In this document: positions 47,189-62,100 of the stretch, one piece after another
How positions within the stretch are numbered: the stretch's first letter is position 1
How the letters are laid out: each line of letters opens with the position of its first letter
From: Notospermus geniculatus
Taxonomy: Eukaryota > Nemertea > Pilidiophora > Heteronemertea > Lineidae
Direction: 5' to 3'
DNA: 64,000 nucleotides
NCBI GenBank assembly: GCA_002633025.1
Contig: NMRB01002418.1
Span: 2,945-66,944 of the forward strand
Position numbers and translations under genes: made by a program
Notes under the pieces: model-generated
The model's input: only the letters and a program-made list of their open reading frames with translations
Told to the model about the DNA's origin: nothing
Databases searched by the model: none

Positions 47189-50100
47189 ATGGCCACTACC
47201 TTTGAGGATGGTAATAGGGGACCATTATCCTTAGAACATGACGGTAAGTTCACCAAGCATTTATATTTTCTTTTGACGTGAAAACTGACATTGATTTGCT
47301 GGATGGACATGATGGATGCTGGCTTCTTCTTGAGTTTTTTTGACTTCACCTGTTCACTTGATTAAATTTGAGGTCAATCACTCAATGGAGGTTAGGTTGG
47401 CCCCTGGTCATGATGGTTGGGTGTTCCCAGTGCATGCTGCACACATGAACTGGTTAGTGTGCATGTGTGAGGTTCTGCCTNACTCAGGAGTGCTGTCAGG
47501 ACAGAATTTTAATTTCAGGTCAAACTGTCGGCTCAAGTAGAAGCGAACCAAGCCATGGGAAGAGCACTGAGTGTGTGCACAGAATAAATGGCAATACCAA
47601 TGTATGGAGATGTGTCATTTCCCACCCTTCTCGCCTGGCATACTCTACTTGACTCGAACTGTCAATCATTCAACGTTGAATAAAAGTCAAAAAGTTGCAG
47701 TTTATTCAAGTTCGCACACCACCAGTACAGAACCTGTTCATTCACTCTTTCCTTTAGGCCTAATTCAAATGACATGCAAAATAATTCATCATCTGACATT
47801 CAGTTTGGAATGATTTTGATCATGACTTTGTTTTTTAACTCAACATAAAGTTCATACCCGTCAAATGTAGATAAATCTCTGAACTTGGTTTCTGTGAAGT
47901 GGTGGACGACTCAGTCCTGTGTTGTCTTCAAAAACAAGTCTTTTAAAACCCATCTGTGGAAGCACCAAAACCTCATCTAATTCTAAACACTTGTAGAACA
48001 TATCCGCCCTCAGGATATTAGCACAGACAACATGCTTCCCGGCTTTCCTATTAGAGTCATTGTCTTATCTGTTTACTTTGTCTTATTGTTGAATGGGATG
48101 ATATTGGAATATCAACGAACAAACTACAAATCTCCAAACTTCCATCAAAGACAAACTGCCCGAGGCTTTATTCAGTAGGCCTACTTTCGAGTCATAATGA
48201 GAGTAAGTTGTGATAGCTTATTTCCCTTTTGTTGGAAAGTACCTGAAAATGATTAGAAAATGAATGGCTTCATCCTGTCAGATTTGGGACGAAACAAGAT
48301 TTGATGAAATAAAAGATTTCCCTTGAAATATTCAATCTTCTTATGAGTATTGAGCGCGGTGGCACAATGGTTAGAGCGTTGGACTCGTGATCGGAAGGTT
48401 GCGGGTTCAATCCCTGGCTGTGTCACTCTGTATACTCTCAACTGGCCTGAAATGTCCATGTGTGCGCTTGATTGTAGCTGCCCTTGGTTTCTACAGAAAG
48501 GTTTCTGGATTAGGCTGGGTAATAATGTGAAGTGCCTTGACACATAAATGTAAAAGGCACTAAAGCCCACACATTATTATTATTATTATCATTAAGTAAG
48601 CGAGATTTGTACTGGAGAAGAATTTGCCAAGATTTACTATTACAGGTTCAATGACATTATTGCCTGGTATTCACCAAAGTTAGCAAATGCTTTTAGTTTT
48701 ACTTAAGTTTTGTACAGTGAGGTCCAATGTAAATGTACCACAAAACATGAAGTAAAACTAAAAGCATTTGCTAGCTTTTATGAACACCAGCCATTGAATG
48801 GACAGCTTCAGAACCTTTGGAAATCGTTTGTTTCATTGCTTGACCAGAGTGTGCTACGGTCAGTTTGTTGAGATCAGTTTCATTATTTGGCATTGCCACA
48901 GTAAAACTGAGCAATAAAAGCACTGACCTGTCCCACATCATTCTTGGCAATGGACAAATAATTGGTCAATAAATTTGTAAAGCATTCACGTTCTCCTCAT
49001 TGCTTGGCAACAAGTCACGTCAGTGGTGAGTCTGGTATTCATTGATAGAGAAAGTGACGCCAGTATGATTAACTGAAAGGATTGAATTGATCAGTCCAGA
49101 ACCAGTCAATGAAACAAAGGCGGTGGAAATTGATTTCGATTGATTGCAATTTATTTATCAATATGTTTCATGGCCAGTTGATTCATTGAATTTGCGTTGA
49201 TATCCCAACTGTTTTTCTGCCAGGGAAATACCGCAATTACCGGTACTTTGAAAATTTCAGGATCAATCTGTCGACGGATCAATCAATCTGTCGGAGCCAC
49301 GGTGGTGTAGTGGTTCGGGCCTCCGACTAGCGGTCAGAGGATCCCGGGTTCGAATCCCGCTGCTGGCGTGAGACTTTGGGCAGGTCTCTTTGCCTCACTG
49401 GCCTCTCTCCACCCAGGTGTATAAATGGGTACCGGTCGGAAATGCTCAGATTGTATGCGCTGAATGAGCAGCTCATCTGAGTTCTACTGAAAGGTTTCAG
49501 GATAGACTGGGGTTAAAGTGTGAAGTCGGATGACACCTCTACCGTTGTTTATATCAGACTATAAACCCAAACTTTAACTTTAACTTTGACTATGATTTGT
49601 GACCCGTTCTGGCAAAACCAGTCACATGTTGTCAATTTCAATACTGTCTGTTTATTATGAATCTGAAACAGTCTATTTCTTCCATTCTCTCCTGGTGTCA
49701 TCTTCGTTCGTTGAGGCTCACCTTCTGAGCGACATGCGACTGCTTTTGCCAGAGACAGTCACATTTGTGACCCGCCACAGCAAAACCAGTCGCATGTCGC
49801 TCTTACATGTAGCTTGGCATGTTGAGACCAAATGTTTGTCAGTTTCAATATTGTCTGTCTGTTCTGAAATCTGAAATAATCTATTTCTTCCATTCTCTCC
49901 TGGTGTCATCTTAGATTGTTGAGGCTCACCTTCTGAGCGACATGCGACTGCTTTTGCCAGAGTCGGTCACATTTGTGAAGTTCAACAATTAAAATGAAAT
50001 GGCACGACTTAATGCTACTCATTAGAAACGATACGAAACCTTGTGTATCAAATAACCAGTCGGTCTTTTCTGTACGGAGTACAATGAATATAATAAGGTT

Positions 50101-53100
50101 TATAAATAACCTAAGATGTAAATTATCTCACAGCGGTATCTGACATGTCTGAATAATCAATGGCACTCCAAAAACCAATATTTGAAATTGAAAAAACAGA
50201 GGGAAGCCGTCTAGCACTCTCCCTCTACATAATGCAGGGATATCGGAATATTTGAAAAGGAAAATGGATCATCGAGCCTCACGGGTGAGTCATGCGGTAC
50301 GGTCGTGTGCATCTGCTCATTTTGGGTAGATCACAGGACGGAGAGTGTTGTTTAGGAAACATTGGTGCCACACCTCTATTAGGTAGCGATACTGATATGT
50401 GTGTGAATGTTGGTGTGAAATCCGTTTTGAAACATCCAAATGAGAGCTTTTCTCTCTCTTTTGACGGTAAATTAATGGTTTATTGGCAGATATTACTGTT
50501 TCAAGTATCCATGACTACATTTAACAAGACCCTTAACCTGTTAACTAGACAGGTTGAAGGGTTCTCAGTTCTCATTCAACCTGCCAAGTCAGGGGATTGC
50601 GTGGTGAGAACCTACTAGAGCTTTTTCATATTCATGTCGCCCACAGTTCTTAGCCTTGAACGGTTCAAAGGAAAGTTGTGTTGTACCGGTATGTACAGAG
50701 CAAAAGCTTGTATGCAGTGCCTCGAACGTATACCACAAGCTTATTAATGAAGGCCTAAACTACCTTTCCAGTAAATCCCATGTTTGTCCTGCTGTCCTGC
50801 GTAGGCTTTTACTCACAATCGCTCCTACCAAACAAATATTGTCTTTCCCAATATCAGTCAAGAGCCACTGATTCAGTACGGGTAGGGGTACTAACTGATG
50901 CAGTCTGTTTGGCGTTACTAAGCAATGCCATGGTGATATAAACAGTGGAGCTCCTGCTCTGGTGAAGGCGATTTCTTGTGTTCTACGATCTCCGAGTCTC
51001 TTTATCATACACTCAGAGACTCAGAGTAAGGTTTTCATTGTTTGCTCATGCTGTCAGCTTCGTGGCATGATCACTCACTTTTGGCCTGAAGATGGCCGCT
51101 TCATAAAACATTAGAAACATTAGGTTTGATGACAGGAAAAGCTGTTGAGCACAAATTGGGTCTGTCAGATGAGACCAAATCTCATGGTCCCTTGTACCTG
51201 AGTGTCTGTGCCTGGCCAGGGCAAATAGTAAAAGACCCCACACAGGTGAACAGTAGCCTGTCGTGGACTCCATACATGGACTTCCTGCAAAACCCAACAG
51301 GGTTGGAAGCCGTGTCAAGTTTTGTAACAGACATCTGAATTATAAAGTCTCTGAAACTTTCTCCAATCTTTCATATTTATCGCAAAGACAGCATTGACCA
51401 TGTTTTGATTTCAATTTTTTTCATCATCCAGATACAGAGCAACGGAAGCAGAAACCTTCGAGCAATCATTCACATTGTTCAACTAATTCCATTTCTTCTC
51501 TCCCTCACCAGACCAGTAGAAGCCTGGACGAAGCTTTCTTATCGAAAAAGATCCAGGCGTACGAGCGCCACCACATGGATGGTATCCTCAAGTGTATGTA
51601 ACACGTCTCTTCATGTCTGTCTCAGCCTGCCAACCTGCATGTTAGCATCCTAGTTGCTGTTTATCCTTCATTTTCAGTCACAGTACCATAGCACCATTCA
51701 GTTTTCAGCTACTTTATATTTGTCCTTCCTTGGTTCATCTTGACTAATCAAGGCCTCCGGTCACTCCGCCCTTCGAACTACGCTCGAGCGATAGTAGGAG
51801 TGACAGGAAGCCTTGGTTGGGCAAGATGTCGTTGGTTTGGAGACTGCTGTGTTTGTTGGGTTCCTTCTGTCGTCACCTTCCTGAAGTAGCCTACCTTCCG
51901 AAACTTGTTGGGGGGGGGGATAAAAATTGACCCTATATTCCCCTTGGACTAGCTAGTCAGGTCTGGGGTGCCTGATTTTTTCTTCTTTAGTATTTGCAGA
52001 TCTGTGTACTTCCCCGGACTTGAAATCTCAACCAGAACCTTGATCTGAAACCGGGTGATGCAAGAATCTATGATTCAGCTAGGGTCAACTCTGATGCAAC
52101 GTCTTCGAAGCCACTGCCGGGCGTGGGGTTGTCTGTGTCACATTATTCAGTTTCAGAGCGAAGTTATGGTTGTGATTTCGGCGGAAGTGCACAGATCTTT
52201 GTAGTTTATGTCAATTTGAGAATGGTCTATAGAGCCTACCCGGCATAGACTTCAGTGAGTTGGCAGTGGCTCAAGCCTGGGAAACAAAACTTCAAAGTTT
52301 TGGTTTCGATATAGGCTAGGCTATCCCAGTGAGAAATCATACAATCCTTTGTATGTTGGTGATCAGTGAGTGCCATCTCGGGGGCATGTAAATAATCCAA
52401 TGCCCTACACACTTGGCATAAATCAGCGGCATCAGTTTAAGGCCTGAACCCACTGTCGCGTTTTGCCGCCGCGGTTTCATCACTGCCCGACACATCCTTT
52501 GTTATTTTCTTGGTCCGCTGCCTTTTAACAAAGTATTTTCTGCTGGTGCGTTTTTCCGCTGCGTGAAAATGCGTCAGTGGGTTCGGGGCTTTAGAACTTT
52601 CGTGGAGTGTGGAATCTGCAGATTAGAAGAAGATTTTGTGGGCTAATATCATTAGGCAGACTGTTTCTAGTTGTGCATGTAGTGATAGGCCTAGATCATG
52701 TCGGGCCTAAGTAGGTGAGAAAGAACTTCCTTCAATTTTGTTTTGATTGGCACAAAGCCTTGAGGACAGGAGGTTGGGAAAATGAAAGACAAAAAATGAG
52801 CCCACTCGCCACATCCCCTTTAAGTGAAGGGGAAAAATGAATCCCACGGCTAACTGCAATAGAAGACAATGGCATGGAAGATGCTGCCTATTACCACAGT
52901 AGATATTTCCTAATGCATAGCGCTGCGTTTGACAATTTTTTCCAGATTTTTGTCGTTTTTTTTCAGTTCATTCAACAAATTCACAAGTTCTGAATTCCAA
53001 TATTTTTCAGAATGATTAAGTTTTTGACATAGATTGAGGAGAAGTGTTGGTTATAATCAGTTATTTTCGGCTATAAATAAAAGGTGATGTAGGATCTTGA

Positions 53101-56100
53101 TAGTTTTTCTCTGTGTCTGTCTCTGTCACGTCGATGTGACATCACCGTGCTGTGTCTGCAAGCATAGATTTTAAAAAGTGGCTCTTTAGAAAGTTTGTTT
53201 GTCTGTTACTTGGCACTTTACTTTTGATTTCGATCTGCAATAGACAATTCTCAAATTGACGTAAATGAGAAAGATCTGTGCACTTCCGCCGAAATCGCAA
53301 CCGCAACCTCGGTCTGAAACTGAATGACGTGACGCTGAGAACCCCACGACAGTGACTTCAACGACGTGCGTCAGAGTCAACCATTGCTGCAATCAAGGAT
53401 TACGTCACGTCAGCTGGTTTCAGATCAAGGTTATGGTTGCGATTTCGGCGGAAGTGGGCAGATCTGCGAATTCGAGAATTGTCTACACACAGATGTTTTG
53501 AAACCTTGTAGCACTTTCCACTCCAGTCCACGTGTTTTTAGTTTTATTGTTCTGTGTACACTCTCCCTTTTTATCCGATTTGCTGGACATAGAAATATAA
53601 TCAAGCACCTGTCAGACTGTTACCAAATGTTTGTTGGTGACAGTTTTTCTGCTATTTGCAGTCATAACACAAAGATTATCACAGTTTCTTGCCCTGAATG
53701 CTCTGCTTTCAGAATCGGAGGGTCTTGGCCTGTAGTTATTGTCTCAATAGATAGATGGCAGGAGTATAGTTCCTCCAATGTCTCCTGTTAATTTGCTCTT
53801 TTTGGAAGATTATCTAATGGCATGGTGTGGGTTAAGATGCAAGGTACAAAAAGCACAAAATTGACACACTAAATGATAATAAACAAGATGTCAATCTCCA
53901 GAATTCACGAATTTTCGACCCCAACCGGGGTCTTTTTCAAGTGGAACTTTACAATCTGAAACTCTAGAAAAGATGTGGGTTAAGATGGATACTCTTAGAT
54001 TAATGTGCAAAATAACTCTTTAACAGGATCGGGATTTCAATTTACCGTAGAACAATAAAGTTAGCAGTTAAAGTTGGAAATTATCACAAATGTTGCTAAA
54101 AAAATATTTCTGTGATATAAGGCGTCATTAAAACACAATAATTGATCACTGAAATAATGTTAACTAATGATTGTCATTCATGCTCTTCATGAGCTTTCAT
54201 TTCCTGTTTCAGTTCAGCCGAAGGATTTTTCACGCTACGTGCCGAGTCTGGACGAAATCATGACCGAGACTAATCATCGTTTTAAGGGGTATCCCGGCAA
54301 CAGCATGATAAGTCCACGGGAACCGATTCGGTCTCGAGCAATTGATGATCCACATCTTCAGCTATTTGCTCGGACTCATCACTTTGATAAGGGTAATTAT
54401 CATGCAAATTAACAAGATTTTTACACTCTGTTCTGAATTTTTCAGTCACGCCTAAAGATTTCGGGGAGTTGAAGGGAGGAGAACGTGATATTATGGAAGA
54501 AAATCACCGTTATAAGGGGTACCCCGCCAACGCTATGGTCAGCCCTCGCGAACCAATAACAGGCGAATTCAAGAATGCGCATGTGATGTTCCCCAAAACT
54601 TCACATTTTGAAAAGGGTAATATTTCAGTGTGGATATTTCTGAAGAGTTTTGGGGTAGTTTGATCATGTTTTTCACCATTGTCTGCTTTTCAATAACTCG
54701 GCGGCGAAGTCCCGCAAGTTTGGTTCGTTGAATTGCATCTTTGACAAATCCCGCTGCACCATTTTGTACGTCGTGTGTAGCTGTCATGAAATTTTATGGG
54801 ACATCCTACACAGAAGTGTATGGTCTTTGTCCATCTGTCCGTCTGTCCATCCTTAATATTCCTTTACAATCTGTTACTTAGTGTAATACCACACAACCTA
54901 TATTTAGGTTTGTCACTAGCCACTAGAGGGCGATCAGCACTCATTTCCATGGTAAAGATCATGCAAATTTCATGCCCCGGGTGTCAATAAAAAACTAAAC
55001 GCAGATTAGTAACAAATTAAGTTGTAGTGGTTTGTGTCAGATAGGACTTTCGTCTCATAGAATAGAATCAGGGGTTATAATTGGAATGCAATGAAGTCAG
55101 GAAAGTATACTCTGTCTGATCTATCTGTCACTGATTTGTCGTGTCAATTTCAGTTCAGTTTTCACTAAACTTTCCCCAGTCACCTTAATACCCTCCTAGT
55201 CTTGCACTCTACAGGGTGGGCCAGAGAAAGTGTCCCTCGAACAATAGCATTCTATTGTTTCCCTATTGTTCGAGGGACACTTTCTCAGGCCCACCCTGTA
55301 GTGCACTCTGCTCAGTCACATCCTTGGTTTCCAATTTGGCGTGAATTTCAGGTAGATATTCGGGTGGTGGTGGTTTTTATGACTGAGAGCCCGGAAACCG
55401 GGCCTAACCAAGAGTTGTCCAATACCCTGTGACGATCTAATCACTGCGTCCCCCACTAATTCGTGCTCATTGATTATAGGTCAGATGGGCGGGCCGTACA
55501 GTAACTGGTACAACCACTACAACTATCTAACAAAAGATGAAGGTAGGAAGTCGGTCCGTCCGTCCATCCGTTAATAGATCAGAACTGTATGGCTTTGGTT
55601 TGATCAGTTTATTGTCTTCGTAGGTGGTGGTGGGGTGGGGTGGTCGTCCGGGGTTGCACAGCACAAAACTTCTCCTTCAAACATCAGTCTCCTGCACAAA
55701 CCTCTCACATTCCTGAGCTCTTAACATAATGTCATTCTGAACTCAACTACAAGAAGGTATCATATATGAAGTTCAAAAAATCATCATAGGCATTCCAGAT
55801 AGTACCTGTGGTTGAGTTCTTTCAGCACCTTCCTCTTCCATCCACTAAAACATAACTTCACATGTTCACCAATGGGGATCCTAGCTCGATAGACGGCAGC
55901 ACACTGAAACCCGGTCCTAATACAATGGACGCCTTTTGTGTGGGAAATTGATCAGGACCGGGATGTCAGTTTCATTTCAATTGTTTTAACCACTACTAGT
56001 GACACCTATTGAGGCAGTGAGCTAGGGTCCCCATTTCACCCTAATTCCTGCATAGCGGTGTAGCGTTTTTCAGTGTGGCCCGTGTGCCAGTGTGACATTA

Positions 56101-59100
56101 TAATAGATTGACGGAATGAGCGGCGACTTGACAATGGGCGACACACAGAGAAACAGCGAGTCCGTTTCCCAGTGTGTTCCGAACAATGGGAATCACACAG
56201 AAAAACGGCCACACTGAAAAACGTTACATCTGTACTCAATTTTGTGTTGGTAGACTTCATGTCTGTGAAGTCCGTGGGTGGGAAGGGCATGAAGGGAGGG
56301 ATTGCTTCGTAAATGTGAGGTGGCATAGGAAAACCCGTCGGATGTCGCTGAATGATCAACCAAGGTTGCCAAATTGCCTGTGCATTGATCTGCTACCTAC
56401 CTGTTACGAAGTACATTCATCTATTGAAATATGTGGAGGCTTTTGTCAAGTGCGATTTCCGACATTTTTTCCTAGACTGTCTCACAAATGTTCGTATTCA
56501 TACATTCAAAACTCCGTAACCTAACTACCGGTAGGTACAAAATTCATGTTCTCTTTGGTTGTTCATTCCAGGTAAACCGACCATTGATGAAGGCCATTAC
56601 AGTATCCGCTACGGGGAACAGATCCCGGTTGATTCGGGGACACCCAAACCGATCGCGGGGACACTTTACCCTGAAAGAAGGTATGGATTTTATCACTGCT
56701 CCTCTCTCCTCATCATAACTGACGTCTGACTCGGCCAACGTCACTCCGACAGCTAATGTTTAATGTATCACACTTTCTTCATAATGCATAAAACATAAAC
56801 TGTTTGTCAAAGTGTTTCTCATAAATTCATTTATCTTGGTGACAAATCCTTTCATTTTATTCCAAGGTTTGACAGTAAGGTCTTGCTGTTCTGTCGTTCT
56901 TTGGTCTGCATTTCTCACAAACTTTTTCATCTGCAGGTTTTTGCCTCCGACAGGAAAGGGACTTTTTGGTCTGTTTTCTGTCTTAAGCCGCCCATACACG
57001 GCGCAATATTATTGCACAATATGGGGCCCAAATGGGTGGTCGTGTGCTTCTAGCATGATAGTTAGAAGAAAGATTGACAATAATATTGCCCATTGTGATC
57101 CTCATATTGTGCAATAATATTGATCGTGTATGGGCAGCTTTACTACTTTAAATATTTCCGTTCTTGCAGCTCAGCCGAACATCGTAAACTCCGTAAACAC
57201 CAAGTGGAAGCGGAAAACGACCTTCAGAAATTCAAAATGGAAAAATTACAAAGGGCACTTAATCAGAGCGACGAGAAAAAGAGGGATTGGAATATGTTGA
57301 AGAGTTATAACCCCTGGGGGAAGCCCGGGGGTGGGGCACCCAAGGTAGGACGACTACTGTCACTCTCTTTTGCCTTCCATTAGTCAGATTAATTGAGAGA
57401 GCCTGAGAAAGTGAAATTACATGTACATGTGGTATAGTCCGGCAACATCTAAACTACGACCCAATGGAATGCGGAAGTTAGGAAATTAGTTGGATTTTCT
57501 ATGGACCTTTAATCACACGCGGCTGTTGAATAACCGGTGCACAGCGCGAACAATCGGGGAACGTCCACAAATGGTCGACAGGCATGATTAAAAACCACAA
57601 AGCTCTGCCACATTACATGACTTCTGCATTCCATTGTGTCGTAGTTAGATGTTGCCGGACTTTATCATTGTGTAGTCAGCCTACATCGTTACATGTGCAC
57701 TCTCTTGACTCTTGTTACTATATTTAGAACAGGTCTGAAACAAAAATGTGTTTTTCAGGAACCTGACAATCGCAAACATAAATTCTTAGATGAAGAGGTT
57801 GGCGACAGTCCACGCAAAGCTGAGGCGACGTTCAATGACCAGTTTGGTCGGCCTGGAGGTGGAGCCCCCTTGAGGACGAATTCAGGGCATATAAAAACAG
57901 AGATCTCAGGAGATCCGAACATTCGTTTCCATCAGGCGGAACATAATCACGTAATACGGCAGCAGATTGGTGAGAATATGCGATATGTGACACGGCAGGA
58001 TCGAGGACGACAGTATGCTAATGAATTAGGTACGTGTGACTTCGTTTCTCCAATTGAGTGATAAATTTGTTGTCAGTTGATGAAGCCGACCTAGGGAGAT
58101 AAAATATCTGCAAATTGACAAAGTTTCGTAACATCTGAGTGCCCTCTGGTGGTCGGAAAGCAAAACGACTAACACTAGTTTTGTAGCATTGTCTACCAGG
58201 AATAGGTGGGTGGTTAGCTAAGCTGACCGACAAAAAGCTGGAATAGACGATATCACTCCAAAAGAGTGCAGCACCTGATGGGGTAGCGCCATGACGTCCC
58301 GCACGTCATTTCATGATGTCCTGATGTGAGGCAAAAAAATCAAATTGTTTCCCAACGTCACGATTGCTGAAAGAACTGGATTTTTTTTCGAGTCATGTCA
58401 TGGCATTCAGAAGTGACGTGCGGGACGTCATGATGCTGCCCCGTCAGGTGCTGCACTCTTTTGGAGTGATAGTCTATTGAAAGGCAAGTACAACTGGTAT
58501 TTTGGCAGAACACAATTTATAAAACTCCTTATTCTGTTACAGATCAACAGATCGTCCAGAGGGCGCTGGCCGAGCAGGAAAAGAGATTAGCTGAGCTCAA
58601 ACAAGAATATGAAATGGTAAGTAGAAGTTTAACAAAATTTGGGAAAAATCCCCCCAAATACATGTAGTTCACTTTTCTTGTCATTGTGACCTTTTCACTG
58701 AAAACATATTGAGATTGTGGGTTAAATTTCATCTGTCATGTGTATTTTCTTTGGTCTTTTAACAGTTAAGAGATTATTTATCACAGTCAGGATGTTTGTC
58801 GTCCTCGGACAGCGAGGACAGTGAAGGTATCATTACATTGACTCCGTTTTATTCCCCGCCGTAGATACGCCGGCCTCATCATTGCAAAAAACATCTTTTC
58901 GCTGGATTGGAGCTCAGTGAGGTGGGCTATATGTGACCCGCTCTGGCAAAAGCAGATGCATGTCGTTCAGAAGGTGAGCCTCGACGAACTAAGATGACAC
59001 CAGGAGAGAATGGAAGAAATAGATTTTTTCAGATTTCATAATAGACAGACAATATTGAAACTGACAAACATTTGGTCTCAACCTGCCAAGCTAAGAGCGA

Positions 59101-62100
59101 CATGCGTCTGCTTTTGCCAGAGGGGGTCACATATAATTTGGCGGGAGAGCCCCCTGGTGTTAATTCCTGAGGCCTGTGTGTCTAGGGTTGGGGATTTGTT
59201 TCCACATCATGTGCTTCTTTGGGTATTTTCATGTTCCATGCGATGTTGTCCCATTTACTTTGTTCAGTCTTTACCATTTGTTTTTGCTGATAATATTGTG
59301 ACTGTGGCCCACTGTGAAATCATCAAAAGATACCAAATGTCATAGAGAAATTCTGGAACGATTGCCGTTCAGATGCAGTTTTGTTAGGTAGAATCAGAAC
59401 TGTTCCATGAATGTTAAGGAGGGTTTACACTAGGTTGCACCAAGTTGCAAGTTGCTGCAACCTAAGTGCAACTTGTTGCAGTCTGTACCTGTGACGTTTA
59501 GACATAGCAACATCCAGCATGATCTAGTCGCAAAAGTTCACAACACGTTGCAGGAATTTTGGCGGGAATCCTTTGTTCGGCAGCCATTTTGGCTTTAATG
59601 GAAATCACATGATTTTTTGCTGTATTCTCATTGGCCAGTGACGTGCAACTTGTTGCAACTTCACCAGAAAATAGGATCTGGATCCTAAATTTGCAACAAG
59701 TTGCAGTAGGTAGTTGCAACAAGTTGCATGCCCGTTTACACATGCAACTTTAATGAAACTTTTTGGTCTCATCAGGTTTATGCAACAAGTTGCATGAAGT
59801 TGCATATGAAAAGTTGCATGTGTAAACCGCTCTTTACATGTACTCTAGTCTTCCCCAGCTTGGCCAAGTCGGGTTAAAACTTGACGAATCACTCTTTGAT
59901 TGACATCAATGGAATCAGTTGTGTTTCAGACTAAGCCCAGACTATGGAACTCTTCTCAATAAAAAACAAGGTACTCTTTGCCAACTGCATGGAAATGATA
60001 AAAACTGCATGTAAAGCTGTTCCTAACCCCTGGATAATGTTAGATGTTAATCTGTATTAGGCTTTGAAAGCATGTGCGGATATTCAGTATGATAATCCTT
60101 GTTATATGCCTAGATATTGTACGACTGAAAAAAACACAAGTGGAGCGTATTGAAATGAATGATGCATCAGCTGTTAAAGGGACAATAAACAAGTTTTATA
60201 AGCGGAATGTTTCTCAACATATGTGACCCGTGCCAGCAAAGTGAGTCGAAATGTGCCGGAAAGAAGACTCAACATGACACCAGAGAACAACTATAGAAAT
60301 TGACAGAGTCAGATTTCGCAATGGCCAGACAATACTGAAATCAACAATCCGTTGGTGCACTTTGGGTCTTCTGTGCGCATTCCGACCCATTTTGCTGGCA
60401 CGGGTCACATATTCTAATCAGAGTTTTTTCACTTTCATCTTTTTTCAAGCCACTCGCGTTTCAAACTTTTGCAATGGTTCTTTTTAAAAACATTCATAAA
60501 TACCTCTGGTAATCATGTTGTGAAGAATCTTTATATCAACCCGCCCTCGGGGCACGGTTATGAGATTCAGGTTTTAGACATGATCTGATGGAAGGATATC
60601 TTTATGCTAATCCCCGACGACTGAAAATACTAAGACGAATAACTAAACGTTTAGAACAAGATCTATCTTGAAATCGTATGCAAATCAGGTGGAAACGTAT
60701 TTGCATAATCCAAACCCGCATGGTTTTGAGATTCGGCATGTTGTTTGTAGGCTGTCTGCCATGTCCATCCATACTTCGTTTATATTTTGATGTTGTCCCG
60801 TCTTTTTCAGCATTCATATCTGCAAAAATTTTCAGTTGACCGACATTTTGTTCCATTGACATGCCAAGATACAATATTTGCCCTAATACTGTAAACCGTG
60901 AAATTTTCGCGTGTGTTTTATTTTCGCGATTTTTGCGTTCAAGGGTCAAAACGCGAACATAAATCGCGCGAAAATTACTCTTCTTATTATTCTTTTGAAG
61001 CTGAAGGGTTCCAAATGCGAATATTTATTCTTCGCGAATTCGTAGATCACCAAAATCGCGAACATTTAGCGTCGCGAAAATATCACGGTTTACAGTAGTC
61101 GAATATCAAATGTGACACCTGCTCCAGCAAAAGCAGATGCGTCATGTAGGAGGAAACCTTCATCATTTAGGAGGGAACCTGGGCCCAGTTTCACAAAGAA
61201 TCTTAAGTCTAAAGTTTGACTTAAGTCATCATGTGACCAGGTTTCAGCAAATCAGATGTGGGATCTAAAAAAGCACCAAAAACGAAGAAAATGTCGATCA
61301 ACTGTTACCAGTTTATCCACGTGCATGATCCGCTTGTCCAGCCTCATTCTGACTGCATGTTGTCGCCTGTCTCAGCTTGTCGTTTTTTCTGCTCCTAAAC
61401 AGGCTAAACATCACCCTTATGGAAAACCGGGTGCCGGAGCGCCGAATATGTCACAGTCAGGTAATGTCAAAAATCACGTAAAGTCTTGGCATCGTCATCG
61501 GTACCAACCCAACGAGCGGCTGGATGCAGTATTAGAAGCCCGCCGACAAGCCGATTTTGGAGATCAGGACTTGCCGCCATTTTCCCATCGCGATTGGGAC
61601 ACTTGGCAACAACCCTATGATAGCCCAAGACAAATTGATATCCCATGGCGTCATGAAAGCCCAGGGCGACATGGCCTTGATGGTATATAATTACCATTCT
61701 TGCCATTAGATGGCAGCACTCTAGTCTCACAGGGCCTAGGGACACCGATTCTAACTTTTAACACTTTCCCAGCCGAAACTTCCTGTACTGGTATCATAAA
61801 GTTAGCACTGTAAAGATAATTCATGCACAATTGCTGTACATATCATATGCTATCATTGACAATTTTGATAACTCTTCCAATAGGTGGAGCTGTGTAGATT
61901 GAAGCTGACCTACTTTGCTTCGTAATGTAACTACACATTCTGTAGTGCCATTATTGACTTATGAACCATCTAAAATAGGATCACAATTCAAAGTTGACCC
62001 TTGCACTGCCAGTGGTACTTTCCTAAAAAAACTGAAAAACGTACGTGCAGTGGAACCTCTCTGTGCGGACACCTCTGCCAGGAGGACACCTCTCTACTAA

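Noticed and set aside
53366-53791. 141-residue plus-strand ORF in the right-hand gene's intron
   Set aside because: Starts in MITE family A, no splice acceptor in frame, no family resemblance.
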